A DNA stretch of 64,000 nucleotides from DASRDB01 sp035652815 (GTDB lineage Bacteria; Chloroflexota; Ktedonobacteria; Ktedonobacterales; Ktedonobacteraceae): the NCBI GenBank assembly GCA_035652815.1, contig DASRDB010000018.1, forward strand, positions 88,356 through 152,355, in the 5' to 3' direction. Positions within the stretch are counted from its first letter, which is position 1. Each line of letters begins with the position of its first letter. The notes beneath the pieces were generated by a model. It ran no database searches and was not told the origin of the DNA. It was given only the letters and a program-made list of their open reading frames with translations. Shown piece after piece: positions 8,649 to 17,310 of the stretch. The translations under genes and the position numbers were made by a program.

Positions 8649-11360
8649 TTATCCTCCCAATTCAGCGCGGCGCGCCTTCAATTTGCCGACGCGCTCTTCC
8701 TGGGTCGCCAGTTTCTCGCGCTCTTTTTCGACAACATCGGGGCGAGCCTTTGTCACAAAGGCTTCGTTTGACAGTTTAGCCTGAAGGCGGGCGATCTCCT
8801 GCTGGGCCTGCGCAATCTCCTTGTCGAGCCGCCCAAGCTCCTTCACGATATCGATCATGCCAGCCAGGGGCAGGTAGATTTCGACCGGCCCGGCCAGCAT
8901 ACCCATCGCCTGCTCTGGCTTCTGATCCAGCGCGATGTGCAACTGGGGTTGCTCAGTGCGCGCCAGGAACTCAATCAAAGGAGCCTGGGCCTGCAACATG
9001 CTGGTATTCTCGCCCGCGACCAGAATAACAGGCACGCGGCGGGCTGGCTCGACGTTCATCTGGTTGCGTGCATCGCGAATGCGCGTAATCACCTCTTGCA
9101 GCAGGCCAAATTCCTGTTCCGCGTTCTCATCGGTAGCGCGCTCGTTGGCATAGGGCCAGGGAGCGACGATTAGCGCGGGAGCAGGCCAGCGTTCCGTATT
9201 GGGCTGGCAGGTGCGGTAGAGATGCTGCCAGACCTCTTCCGTCACGAAAGGCATGAAGGGGTGCAGCAGGCGCATGCTTTGATCCAGCACAGCGCGCAAG
9301 ATGCTGGCCGTTGAATAGCGCAGCACCTCGTCACCCTGCATCTGCACTTTGGAGATTTCCACGTACCAGTCGCAATAGTCTGACCAGAAGAATTCGTTGA
9401 TCTGGCGTCCGGCCTCGCCAAGCTGGAATTCTTCAATCAGGCGCGTCACCTCTTTTGTCAGGTGCGCCATGCGGCTGAGAATCCAGCGGTCGGCCAGCGT
9501 CTGCGGCTGCACCTCGTCAATAGAGGGAACGCCACCACCCATTTCAGCCGTGGACATCAGCACGAAGCGCGAGGCGTTCCAGATTTTGTTGGCGAAGTTG
9601 CGATTGCCAATGATACGCTCCGGCACCAGCTTCATATCATTGCCGGGCGTGCTGCTGGTGGCGAGCGTGAAGCGCAGGGCATCGGTGCCGTATTGATCCA
9701 TCACTTCGAGCGGATCAACCACGTTGTTCTTGGACTTGCTCATTTTCTCGCCTCTGGCATCGCGCACCAGGCCATGCAGGTAGATGGTATGGAACGGAAT
9801 GGTGCCCAGAAAATGGATACCGGACATCGCCATACGCGCCACCCAGAAGAAGATGATGTCGTAGCCTGTCTCCATCACCGAGGTCGGATAATACCGCCCC
9901 AGATCAGCCGTGTTCTCCGGCCAGCCGAGCGTGCTGAAAGGCCAGAGCCACGAACTGAACCACGTATCCAGCACATCCTCATCCTGGCGAATGTTGTCGC
10001 TATCGCAGTGCGGGCAGGTGGTGATATCAACGCGGCTGACGGTCATCTGGCCGCAGTTGTCGCAGTACCAGACTGGAATGCGATGGCCCCACCACAACTG
10101 GCGCGAGATACACCAGTCATGAATGTTCTCCAGCCAGTCCATGTAGGTCTTATTGAACCGCTCCGGCACAATCTTCATCTGCCCATACTTCACCGCGCCC
10201 ATCGCAGGCGTAGCCAACGGCGTCATCTTGACGAACCACTGTTTCGAGATAAGCGGCTCGATCACCGTATCACAACGCTGACAATGGCCTAACGGAATGG
10301 TGTAATCCTCGACTTTGACGAGCAAGCCCAGGCGCTGGAATTCGTCCACCACGCCCTGGCGCGCTTCGTAGCGGTCCTGTCCGGCGAATGGCCCGGCCTC
10401 TTCAGTCATCTTCGCGTCAAAGCCGATGACCTGCACGCGGGGCAGGTTATGGCGAATACCAATCTCGAAGTCGGTCGGGTCATGCGCAGGCGTCACCTTG
10501 ACCGCGCCCGTACCAAATCTCGCATCAACCACCTCGTCGGCGACAATCGGTATCTCGCGCCCAATGATGGGCAGAATAGCGATGCGCCCCACGATGTCCT
10601 TATAGCGCGCATCTTTGGGATTGACCGCGACGGCAGTATCGCCCAGGATGGTCTCCGGGCGCGTCGTGGCAACGCTGATATATTCGGTCGGGTCATTCTC
10701 ATGCCCTGGCAAAGGCTGCAAGGGATAGCGTACAAAGTACAGTTTGCCCGGCGTCTCCACGTGATTGACTTCCAGGTCCGAAAGCGCGCTCATGCAGCGC
10801 GGACACCAGTTAATGATGCGCTCGCCGCGATAGATCAGCCCTTCCTCATAGAGACGCACGAAGACCTCGCGCACCGCCTTTGAAAGCCCCTCATCCAGCG
10901 TAAACCGCTCGCGTGACCAGTCGCAAGAGGCACCCAGGCGGCGATGCTGGTCCTGAATGCGATGCTTATACTGGCGCACCCACTCCCAGACGCGCTCTAA
11001 AAAGGCCTCGCGTCCCAGTTCATGGCGGTTCGTTCCTTCTTTCGCCAGTTGCCGCTCGACGACGGTCTGCGTGGCGATACCTGCATGGTCTTCCCCAGGC
11101 ACCCACAGCGTATCATCGCCCTTCATACGGTGATAGCGAATAAGGATATCTTCAATGGTTGCGGTGATGGCGTGGCCCAGGTGCAGCGCGCCCGTCACAT
11201 TGGGCGGCGGCATACTGATAACAAAGGTTGGCTTGCGGGTATCGCCGCTCGGTTTAAAAAAGCCGTTCTCTTCCCAGAAGCGATACCATTTGCCTTCCAC
11301 GGCCTGCGGCTCATACGCTTTCGGCAATGCCGCGATAGCCTGTTTGTCCTGCTCAATCAT
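8649..11360 (-). CDS. valS: Valyl-tRNA synthetase
   Basis: A 903-residue class I aminoacyl-tRNA synthetase that charges tRNA-Val. The HIGH-type motif is HLGHA (60-64), after PPPNVTGAL, and KMSKS is at 539-543. A CPHC-type zinc knuckle sits in the insertion region. The C-terminal 65 residues form the coiled-coil arm typical of ValRS. The ATG at 11360 follows GGGGAGAG. Upstream on the same strand lies a T-box leader, so expression should rise when uncharged tRNA-Val accumulates. A family A palindrome separates the leader terminator from the start codon. Confidence 0.97.
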   Translation of the reverse strand: MIEQDKQAIAALPKAYEPQAVEGKWYRFWEENGFFKPSGDTRKPTFVISMPPPNVTGALHLGHAITATIEDILIRYHRMKGDDTLWVPGEDHAGIATQTVVERQLAKEGTNRHELGREAFLERVWEWVRQYKHRIQDQHRRLGASCDWSRERFTLDEGLSKAVREVFVRLYEEGLIYRGERIINWCPRCMSALSDLEVNHVETPGKLYFVRYPLQPLPGHENDPTEYISVATTRPETILGDTAVAVNPKDARYKDIVGRIAILPIIGREIPIVADEVVDARFGTGAVKVTPAHDPTDFEIGIRHNLPRVQVIGFDAKMTEEAGPFAGQDRYEARQGVVDEFQRLGLLVKVEDYTIPLGHCQRCDTVIEPLISKQWFVKMTPLATPAMGAVKYGQMKIVPERFNKTYMDWLENIHDWCISRQLWWGHRIPVWYCDNCGQMTVSRVDITTCPHCDSDNIRQDEDVLDTWFSSWLWPFSTLGWPENTADLGRYYPTSVMETGYDIIFFWVARMAMSGIHFLGTIPFHTIYLHGLVRDARGEKMSKSKNNVVDPLEVMDQYGTDALRFTLATSSTPGNDMKLVPERIIGNRNFANKIWNASRFVLMSTAEMGGGVPSIDEVQPQTLADRWILSRMAHLTKEVTRLIEEFQLGEAGRQINEFFWSDYCDWYVEISKVQMQGDEVLRYSTASILRAVLDQSMRLLHPFMPFVTEEVWQHLYRTCQPNTERWPAPALIVAPWPYANERATDENAEQEFGLLQEVITRIRDARNQMNVEPARRVPVILVAGENTSMLQAQAPLIEFLARTEQPQLHIALDQKPEQAMGMLAGPVEIYLPLAGMIDIVKELGRLDKEIAQAQQEIARLQAKLSNEAFVTKARPDVVEKEREKLATQEERVGKLKARRAELGG

Positions 11361-11380
11361 ATCTATTTCTCTCCCCTATC

Positions 11381-11457
11381 TGTAGGGACGCGATGAATCG
11401 CGTCCAGCCTCTCGTGTACGTTCAGGGCAGGTGGACGCGATGAATCGCGTCCCTACA
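11381..11457. repeat. Palindromic repeat, family A, between T-box and valS
   Basis: Arms beginning TGTAGGGACGCGATGAATCG and its complement enclose about 27 bases. It lies downstream of the T-box terminator and 20 bases before the valS start, so it is part of the read-through mRNA. Confidence 0.9.
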
Positions 11458-11464
11458 GAACACA

Positions 11465-11720
11465 TATAAAAAAGCCCTGCCTCGTCAAGGACGAGAGAGG
11501 GCCTATTAGTTCTCGTGGTACCACCTTGCTTCGATCAATCACGAAGATTGATCCTCACAACGCGCTTTAACGGGCGCACCCGTCATGGTTTCGAGACTCC
11601 CAGGCGACCTTCAGCGTACCTTTTCCGGGGAAGACTTGCAGCCTACCGATCTTCCCTCTCTGCGCGGAGTATACGCTTACTCTTCCTGCTCAACGTCCAT
11701 ATAGAGTTTTCGTTGGTTAT
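11465..11720 (-). promoter_or_regulatory. T-box leader of valS
   Basis: On the minus strand the conserved T-box element TGGTACCACG lies at 11523-11514, preceded by an antiterminator-type helix and followed by a terminator hairpin. Upstream, about 200 bases are rich in stems, including an AGAGAGGGAAGATCGG segment typical of the distal part of stem I. A GTC triplet in GAAGGTCGCC is a plausible Val specifier codon, though I could not fold the RNA. T-boxes bind uncharged tRNA and switch off the terminator. Confidence 0.9.
11468..11502 (-). terminator. T-box intrinsic terminator
   Basis: Minus strand GCCCTCTCTCGTC pairs with GACGAGGCAGGGC around a CTT loop and is followed by a run of six T. It lies where the T-box antiterminator competes. 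Confidence 0.88.
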
Positions 11721-11749
11721 AGTTTAGGGGGTATTGGGGGGATTGTCAA
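11721..11749 (-). promoter_or_regulatory. Sigma-70-type promoter for the valS T-box transcript
   Basis: A perfect -35 TTGACA (11749-11744) and a -10 TAAACT (11726-11721) are 17 bases apart on the minus strand, just upstream of the leader. Confidence 0.75.
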
Positions 11750-11763
11750 GCAACTCTTTCTTA

Positions 11764-11831
11764 GATGAACATAAAGTTTTATATAGTGTGGTGGGTGTAT
11801 CCACCACACTATATAAAACTTTATGTTCATC
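11764..11831. repeat. Perfect 31-bp inverted repeat with 6-base loop
   Basis: The left arm 11764-11794 begins GATGAACATAAAG and the right arm 11801-11831 is its exact complement. It lies 14 bases after the DUF4012 stop and just upstream of the valS promoter. It may act as a terminator for the upstream gene, although the arms are AT-rich and no clean T-run follows. A miniature mobile element is also possible. Confidence 0.8.
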
Positions 11832-11845
11832 CTCTTTTATTCCAC

Positions 11846-14800
11846 TTAACTCTTCTTCACAGGCAGTGGAGCCAGCGAGAAAAGGCGGTCCGCGATCAAA
11901 TCTCCAGCGAAATGATAGGGCTTGATGCCTTTCAGGGCGCTGGTATCGATGGTGATATCGACGGTCGGGATCAGGCCGCCCTGTTTTTGTACCAGGATGG
12001 AGTAGGGAGACTGGCCAGCCGTGTGTTTAACCGCGTGGGGCACGTACCACGAGAGGGTGATCGTGGAGATGCAGTTCTTTGGCGTCTCGGTCATACCACC
12101 CCACATGGCTCGTCCGGGCAGGTCGCTGGTCATGGCGGTGGGAGCGCCCAGCTTATCGACCGGCCAGGGAACAAAGCCCTTGCCAGGGACAAAGCTATTG
12201 GGGCCGGTCAACTGGTAATTCCCATCAGGACAGTAGCGGGCGTCACTTGGGAAGTAATGCGCGTACTGGCTGCAGCCTGTTGGCGGGGTTGGAGTTGGGC
12301 CTGCGCCTGTCCCAGTAGTAGTTTTGGTTGATGGTGGAACACAGAGCGGCTTGCCTGTGTCGAAGCCATCACCAGAGATAAACTGAGCATTGGCGGGCGC
12401 ATAGACGCGAATGTAGTCAACATAGGTGTCCTGGCCGTAGACCGGGCCTTTTTGCTGGTAATCTAGCGTAATAGTCAGGTTATGGGTCGCGCCGCCCTGG
12501 GCATCCAGCACCACATCGTCTTTGAAGGTGGAATGCACGTACTGGCTGGCCTTGCTGATGCTGATGTTGGCCTGCACCACCATGAAACCATCCGTTTTGG
12601 TGAAGGTATCCATCGCGCCGCTATAGCCGTGATCTACCAGCCAGCCTTCAGCCTGCGGGTTGTTGAAGTAGATCTCCAGGTCGCGGGACTGAATATCCTT
12701 GATGGCCAGTTTGCTGATATCGATCAATTGTTTGATCCTGGCATGGCGCACGCGCTCAAGCAGCAGCTTGCCCAGCAGGTTGGTAAAGGTTTTGCGCGTG
12801 GCAGCATTGTTGGTGCCGCTCTTTTGCCGCTGGACAGCAATTGCTTGCTGGTTCTGTTGATAATAGTGCAGCTTATCTTCCAGGTTCTGAGCGGTAATCG
12901 TCTCGTTGTACTGCGCTACCTGAATTGGGCCAAGTACCTGCAAGACATGTTCGATCAAAATGGGCGTGAAGGCGATATCGCCATCGACGGGACCGCCGCC
13001 CTCTTCCTGGAAGACCTGCATGGCGAGGCGAGCGGTGGTTGGAAAATCGCCGGACAGATTGGCGTCGCGCAGGCCCCAGTTGCCGAACTTCATCCACATG
13101 CTATATTGTGGCGGTGCCTGTCGCCCCAGCTCCACGCCATTTTCAGCGTAGTCAAGCTCGGTTACATCGCGCAGGCTGAACTGACCGACGCGCCCACCGT
13201 CGATTGTCAGGATACCGTATTGCCCGGTAAAGCCGCCACCGGGACGCAATTCGGCGCGGTCCATCGTCTGGACTAAGAAACGCCTGGGTTGACCCACGCC
13301 CAGCAGCCATGACACAACGCCGACCAGCCCCTGCGCCTGCTGAATATAGCTTTCGGCCTTTGGCAACAGAGCGAGCGCGGAAACAAGTTGTTTTTTCTGC
13401 GAATCGCTGATGGGCAGCGCATTGACCGAGACTCCGTTCATCTGATTGCGCACATCGCCGATGTAGTAGAGCGCATGAGTCAGCGTGCCTTCGATAGTGG
13501 TGATATCATCGGGGGTCAGCAGGGGTTTGCTGGAACCAGAGGCCAGTGGCGAACCATGCACGATATTCGCGCCCAATTGCGCCACATGGATCAATTCACC
13601 GCCCATCTGGGAGACATCAATGCCTACCTGCACAAGCCGCCGCGCCATATCCAGCTTATCTGAGTACTGGGGCGCGAACTGGTTGACAATCGACTGGATA
13701 TCGGGACGATTCACCAGTTGCAGCAACTGCTCAAAATCGCTTTTCGCCTGCGTGAAATCGCTGTTCGCTGTTCCCAGTTTGGTTGGATCGAGCGCCGCCG
13801 TAGGGTCGCTTTTAGCGCTCGAAAAAAGGTCCTTGACGTTGAGCAGGTGGTCTACTCCGTCCATCGCCACGCCTTTTATTGAGGTATAGGCGTTATAAGC
13901 GGCAAGCCCGGCGAATAGTGGAATAGATAGACCCAGGAGAATCACCAGGACGACGATAATGCTGACAATCTTGCGTATCCGCTTCTGTTTGTTCGTTCGG
14001 GCATCGCGCTCCCAGCGCTTGCGTATGGCGCGATGCGCCGACGTATTTCTTTTACCGGCAAAGCTGTATGGATTGGCCATTTTATCTGTATCGCCTTTAC
14101 CATGCTTGCTTACAGCCATCACTTCAACAGCTTCGTCGTCGTGTTCGACCGGTACTAAATCCTCCATGAACGGAGTTGACTGCTCGCCTTCGTCATTCTC
14201 CTCAACTGGCAAAGTCTCGGCTGCAGGCAACTCTTCAGCGCCATCTTCGGACGCTGGCAAGGTCTCCAGAGAATCGTTTTGCGAGGCTGTTTCTGTCTCC
14301 TTTTCAAAGGGAGTGGAAGATTCTTCTACTATGTCAGGAATAGCTATATCCCCGGCAGCATCTTCAACCGCCGAAGCGCCTGCCTCGTCCTGCTCTCCAG
14401 GTTCAAGAACTGTGGGGGCAACAACGCCTGCTATCGGTGGCTCAAGCGTTACAGTTTTATTTTGCTCCTCACCAGCATCCTCTGTTGTATCTGGCTGCGC
14501 CTCTTCTAAATTGATGTCAGGAATATCTACAGTTTGCTCTTCCTCAAGAGCCGTTTCGTCCTGCGGCATGTCTGAGGAGAGAGGGCCTACCTTATCCTGT
14601 TCATCGACGGCGGTTATCTGGGGAGCCTGTTCTCCGGTGGGGGACGCGATGAATCGCGTCCCTACAGAGGCATCGCCGTTTATCTGGTTGGCTTCCTCAC
14701 CCAATTGGGCTTCAGATGCGAGCGCATCCCCCGTTTGCTCTTCCATAAATGGGGGAATGGGCGTGTCTTGAATAGAGGATTGGGTGGGCGGTGTGTGATC

Positions 14801-15094
14801 GGCTACCTCGACACCTGGAACCAGAGCGCGATAGCCCCACACATTCCCATCTTCATGACGCATTAAACACTTTTGCGCAAGCTCTTCCAAATCCTTTACT
14901 GGAAAAATCTGGTAGCGCTGCGCAATCTGCTCAAGAGAAGCATCTGAGGTAAAATACTCCCGAATCGCTTTCTTACGCTTATAATAACGCTTCCTTTTAC
15001 GAGAGTTCAGGCGATAAACATCATCCTCTTTCCAGGAGGAGATATCTTGTTTGCGTGTAACTGCCGGAGAAATATCCATATGAACGCCGGACAC
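11846..15094 (-). CDS. Large membrane-anchored DUF4012 protein
   Basis: A 1,082-residue protein. The GTG at 15094 is chosen because GGAGG lies six bases upstream. The first 370 residues are low in complexity and rich in Glu, Ser, Thr and Pro, apart from an N-terminal basic segment. A transmembrane helix (VSIIVVLVILLGLSIPLFAG) lies near residues 375-400. The remaining 650 residues match the DUF4012 pattern, with FLVQTMDRAELRPGGGFTG, YAENGVELGR-type blocks and a Ser/Pro-rich C-terminal part. DUF4012 proteins are common in actinobacteria and Chloroflexota and may act at the cell envelope, but the role is not established. A family A repeat is embedded in its coding region. Confidence 0.85.
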   Translation of the reverse strand: MSGVHMDISPAVTRKQDISSWKEDDVYRLNSRKRKRYYKRKKAIREYFTSDASLEQIAQRYQIFPVKDLEELAQKCLMRHEDGNVWGYRALVPGVEVADHTPPTQSSIQDTPIPPFMEEQTGDALASEAQLGEEANQINGDASVGTRFIASPTGEQAPQITAVDEQDKVGPLSSDMPQDETALEEEQTVDIPDINLEEAQPDTTEDAGEEQNKTVTLEPPIAGVVAPTVLEPGEQDEAGASAVEDAAGDIAIPDIVEESSTPFEKETETASQNDSLETLPASEDGAEELPAAETLPVEENDEGEQSTPFMEDLVPVEHDDEAVEVMAVSKHGKGDTDKMANPYSFAGKRNTSAHRAIRKRWERDARTNKQKRIRKIVSIIVVLVILLGLSIPLFAGLAAYNAYTSIKGVAMDGVDHLLNVKDLFSSAKSDPTAALDPTKLGTANSDFTQAKSDFEQLLQLVNRPDIQSIVNQFAPQYSDKLDMARRLVQVGIDVSQMGGELIHVAQLGANIVHGSPLASGSSKPLLTPDDITTIEGTLTHALYYIGDVRNQMNGVSVNALPISDSQKKQLVSALALLPKAESYIQQAQGLVGVVSWLLGVGQPRRFLVQTMDRAELRPGGGFTGQYGILTIDGGRVGQFSLRDVTELDYAENGVELGRQAPPQYSMWMKFGNWGLRDANLSGDFPTTARLAMQVFQEEGGGPVDGDIAFTPILIEHVLQVLGPIQVAQYNETITAQNLEDKLHYYQQNQQAIAVQRQKSGTNNAATRKTFTNLLGKLLLERVRHARIKQLIDISKLAIKDIQSRDLEIYFNNPQAEGWLVDHGYSGAMDTFTKTDGFMVVQANISISKASQYVHSTFKDDVVLDAQGGATHNLTITLDYQQKGPVYGQDTYVDYIRVYAPANAQFISGDGFDTGKPLCVPPSTKTTTGTGAGPTPTPPTGCSQYAHYFPSDARYCPDGNYQLTGPNSFVPGKGFVPWPVDKLGAPTAMTSDLPGRAMWGGMTETPKNCISTITLSWYVPHAVKHTAGQSPYSILVQKQGGLIPTVDITIDTSALKGIKPYHFAGDLIADRLFSLAPLPVKKS
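14641..14666. repeat. Family A half-site inside the DUF4012 coding region
   Basis: GGGACGCGATGAATCGCG followed by TCCCTACA lies in frame and is translated on the minus strand as SVGTRFIASP, around residues 144-153 in the disordered N-terminal region. Confidence 0.85.
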
Positions 15095-15206
15095 AGTACA
15101 CCTCCATAATAGCTTTACGCTTAAGAATATGAATGTTAATATAGCCCCACGTCTTCCACATGTCACTTAAGAGTTCTAGAGAATAGAAAAGCTGCCCCCT
15201 ATACAG

Positions 15207-15234
15207 GTTGTATGCTAGCCTGTAGCATTGTCAA
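15207..15234 (-). promoter_or_regulatory. Likely promoter of the DUF4012 gene
   Basis: Minus strand TTGACA (15234-15229) and TACAAC (15212-15207) are separated by 16 bases, about 115 bases upstream of the GTG start. The spacer contains an ACAGG/CCTGT dyad. Confidence 0.55.
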
Positions 15235-15298
15235 GTGAACAATATACATCAATTTTGTGCTAAAAATGGTTCCTGGAACGAGGGCGTGCATATCAACT

Positions 15299-15357
15299 TT
15301 TTCGTCCTCCTCGCGAACAATGTTGCCTCCACAGGTGGAGTACGCTGAGGACGAAAA
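15299..15357. repeat. Nested inverted repeat between divergent genes
   Basis: Outer arms TTTTCGTCCTC (15299-15309) and GAGGACGAAAA (15347-15357) enclose an inner perfect hairpin CTCCAC-AG-GTGGAG (15327-15340). It lies in the 515-base gap between the DUF4012 and UbiB-like genes, which holds no supported gene. Confidence 0.6.
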
Positions 15358-15609
15358 TACTACCTCTCTTCCTAGAATACAGGACGTTCAAAGAAGTGTT
15401 TTCGTTGCACCCTTACACTCAGGTATTTCTATTCATCTATGTATAGTATCGTTTCTAGGAGCATTTACTAACATGCAATAGCCCCATTTCTTATGAGGCA
15501 ATGAACTGGAATAAGAAAAAGTCGGCACGGACACGTCTCTTTTATAAAACCCCTATCACATTTTCTTCGTACATGTTATGCTAACCTTGAGCAACTGAAG
15601 GGGACATAC

Positions 15610-17295
15610 ATGCGTAGAAAAACGCCGAGAATAAATAGATTTTCACAGATGGTGCGCTTCTTTAGAGTCTCGCGCCTGCTCTTGTGGACACTGTGGGTCA
15701 TTTACCGCGAGCGGCGGCGAGTGATTCGCGCCCGTGAACGGGGCAATTACGAAGTCCAGCCGGACGTCGAGGTATTGATAAACGTGCTTGTAGCCTTTCG
15801 CCACACGGCGGTAAAGCTGGGCGTCTTGATGATTAAGCTGGGTCAGTTCCTGAGTTCGCGTGCCGATTTACTGCCGGAACGGGCGCTAGAGGTACTCAGC
15901 GCTCTGCAGGATGAGGTGCCCCCCGAATCGTTCGACCATGTGGTCTCGGTGATCGAGTCGGAGTTGGGAAAGCCGGTTGAACAGGTCTTTAGCGTCGTGG
16001 AGCGCAAAGCAGCAGCAGCGGCTTCGCTTGGGCAGGTGCATAAAGCTGTGCTGGTGGCAACCGGCGAGGAAGTGGCGGTCAAAGTGCAGCGTCCCCATAT
16101 CGAACAACTGGTGCGCAGCGACCTGAGTACCATCAAGTTCGTCATCTGGATCATCAATCGCCTGGTTGATACACGCGAGTTCATCGATCTGATGGGCGTC
16201 TACCGGGAATTCAAACGCACCATCTACGAAGAAATCGACTATGTGACCGAGGCGGCCAACGCCAGGCGCTTTAAGGAGATGTTCAAGGATGACCCGGCTA
16301 TCTACATTCCCAGGGTCTACGAGGAATACACGACGCGCAGGGTACTGGTGCTGGAATGGATCAATGGTATCAAAATCAACGATTACGCCGCGCTCGACGC
16401 GGCTGGCATCGACAAGCTTGAAGTAGCCAAACGCACAGTGCGGGCCTATTTCCACCAGTTTTTTGAGGCGGGCTTCTTTCACGCCGATCCGCATCCCGGC
16501 AACATCTTTATCAAAAAAGGGCCGCCAGAGGTTGGCCCAATCATCGAATTTGTGGATTTCGGCATGGTCGGCTCGCTCACCAGAAGCATGAAAAAGGCGC
16601 TGCGGGATCTCTTCGTCAGTTTCGTTCTGCGTGATTCGCGGGCGCTGGTTGACGCGCTGCGCCGCCTGGGCTTCATAGGCGAGGGAGCAAATCTGGTGGC
16701 TATCGAGCGCGGCCTCTCCATGATGCTCGATCAATACTACGGCATGACACTGGGAGAGGCGCGCCAATTGGATATTCCAGAAGTGGGCGAGGACGTCGGC
16801 AGGTTGCTCTACGGCCAGCCATTTCATATTCCGGCACAATTCGCCTTCACCGGCAGGGCCGTCAGTACGCTGGTTGGAGTGGCGACAGGACTTGCGCCCG
16901 AGTTCAACTTCGTCGATGTCGCCACACCCTATGCGCGCCGCTTCCTGAATATCAACGCGCAGGGAGCCAGGCAAACGGTTGAGCAACTGGTGAGACAACT
17001 AACGGAGGCAGGCACCATCTTGATGCGCCTACCCCGTGAGGTAGAGCAACTGGTCAGCAAAATTGACGCCGGGCAGATCGAAGTCAAGGCCGACCTGGGA
17101 TTACCTCACGCAAGAGGACGCGGCAGGCGAAGCCGGGGAGTGGGCGAAGGAATCGGCGGCATGGCCTCAACGGTGGCGTTCGCCGTTTCCCTCGGCGGCG
17201 GCATTCTCCTGACCAACGCCCACCAGGTCATGGCAGGCTGGTTCTTTATGGGTATGGCCGCGCTGATGGGATTACGGTTGTTAATCAGACGATAA
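15610..17295 (+). CDS. UbiB/ABC1 (AarF) atypical kinase-like protein
   Basis: A 561-residue protein of the ABC1/ADCK/UbiB family of atypical kinases or ATPases, which in other bacteria support quinone or lipid biology at the membrane. It shows the KxGQ motif (KLGQFLSSRADLLP), the Ala-rich loop AAAASLGQVHKA, the Lys of VAVKVQRP, the catalytic FHADPHPGNIFI and the metal-binding FVDFGMVG. A C-terminal hydrophobic region after about residue 515 probably anchors it in the membrane. GAAGGGG precedes the ATG. It converges with the metallo-hydrolase gene, with 15 bases between stops. Confidence 0.93.
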   Translation: MRRKTPRINRFSQMVRFFRVSRLLLWTLWVIYRERRRVIRARERGNYEVQPDVEVLINVLVAFRHTAVKLGVLMIKLGQFLSSRADLLPERALEVLSALQDEVPPESFDHVVSVIESELGKPVEQVFSVVERKAAAAASLGQVHKAVLVATGEEVAVKVQRPHIEQLVRSDLSTIKFVIWIINRLVDTREFIDLMGVYREFKRTIYEEIDYVTEAANARRFKEMFKDDPAIYIPRVYEEYTTRRVLVLEWINGIKINDYAALDAAGIDKLEVAKRTVRAYFHQFFEAGFFHADPHPGNIFIKKGPPEVGPIIEFVDFGMVGSLTRSMKKALRDLFVSFVLRDSRALVDALRRLGFIGEGANLVAIERGLSMMLDQYYGMTLGEARQLDIPEVGEDVGRLLYGQPFHIPAQFAFTGRAVSTLVGVATGLAPEFNFVDVATPYARRFLNINAQGARQTVEQLVRQLTEAGTILMRLPREVEQLVSKIDAGQIEVKADLGLPHARGRGRRSRGVGEGIGGMASTVAFAVSLGGGILLTNAHQVMAGWFFMGMAALMGLRLLIRR

Positions 17296-17310
17296 ACGCA
17301 GGGGCATTTA

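Noticed and set aside
9462..10292. Long plus-strand frame opposite valS
   Set aside because: It is a shadow of a certain tRNA synthetase gene, with His/Arg-rich chance sequence.
12482..13276. Plus-strand frame opposite the DUF4012 gene
   Set aside because: The DUF4012 frame has recognised motifs and a good start; this one is a mirror frame.
15886..16998. Minus-strand frame opposite the UbiB-like gene
   Set aside because: The plus strand carries all ABC1-family motifs; the antisense frame has no start signal.
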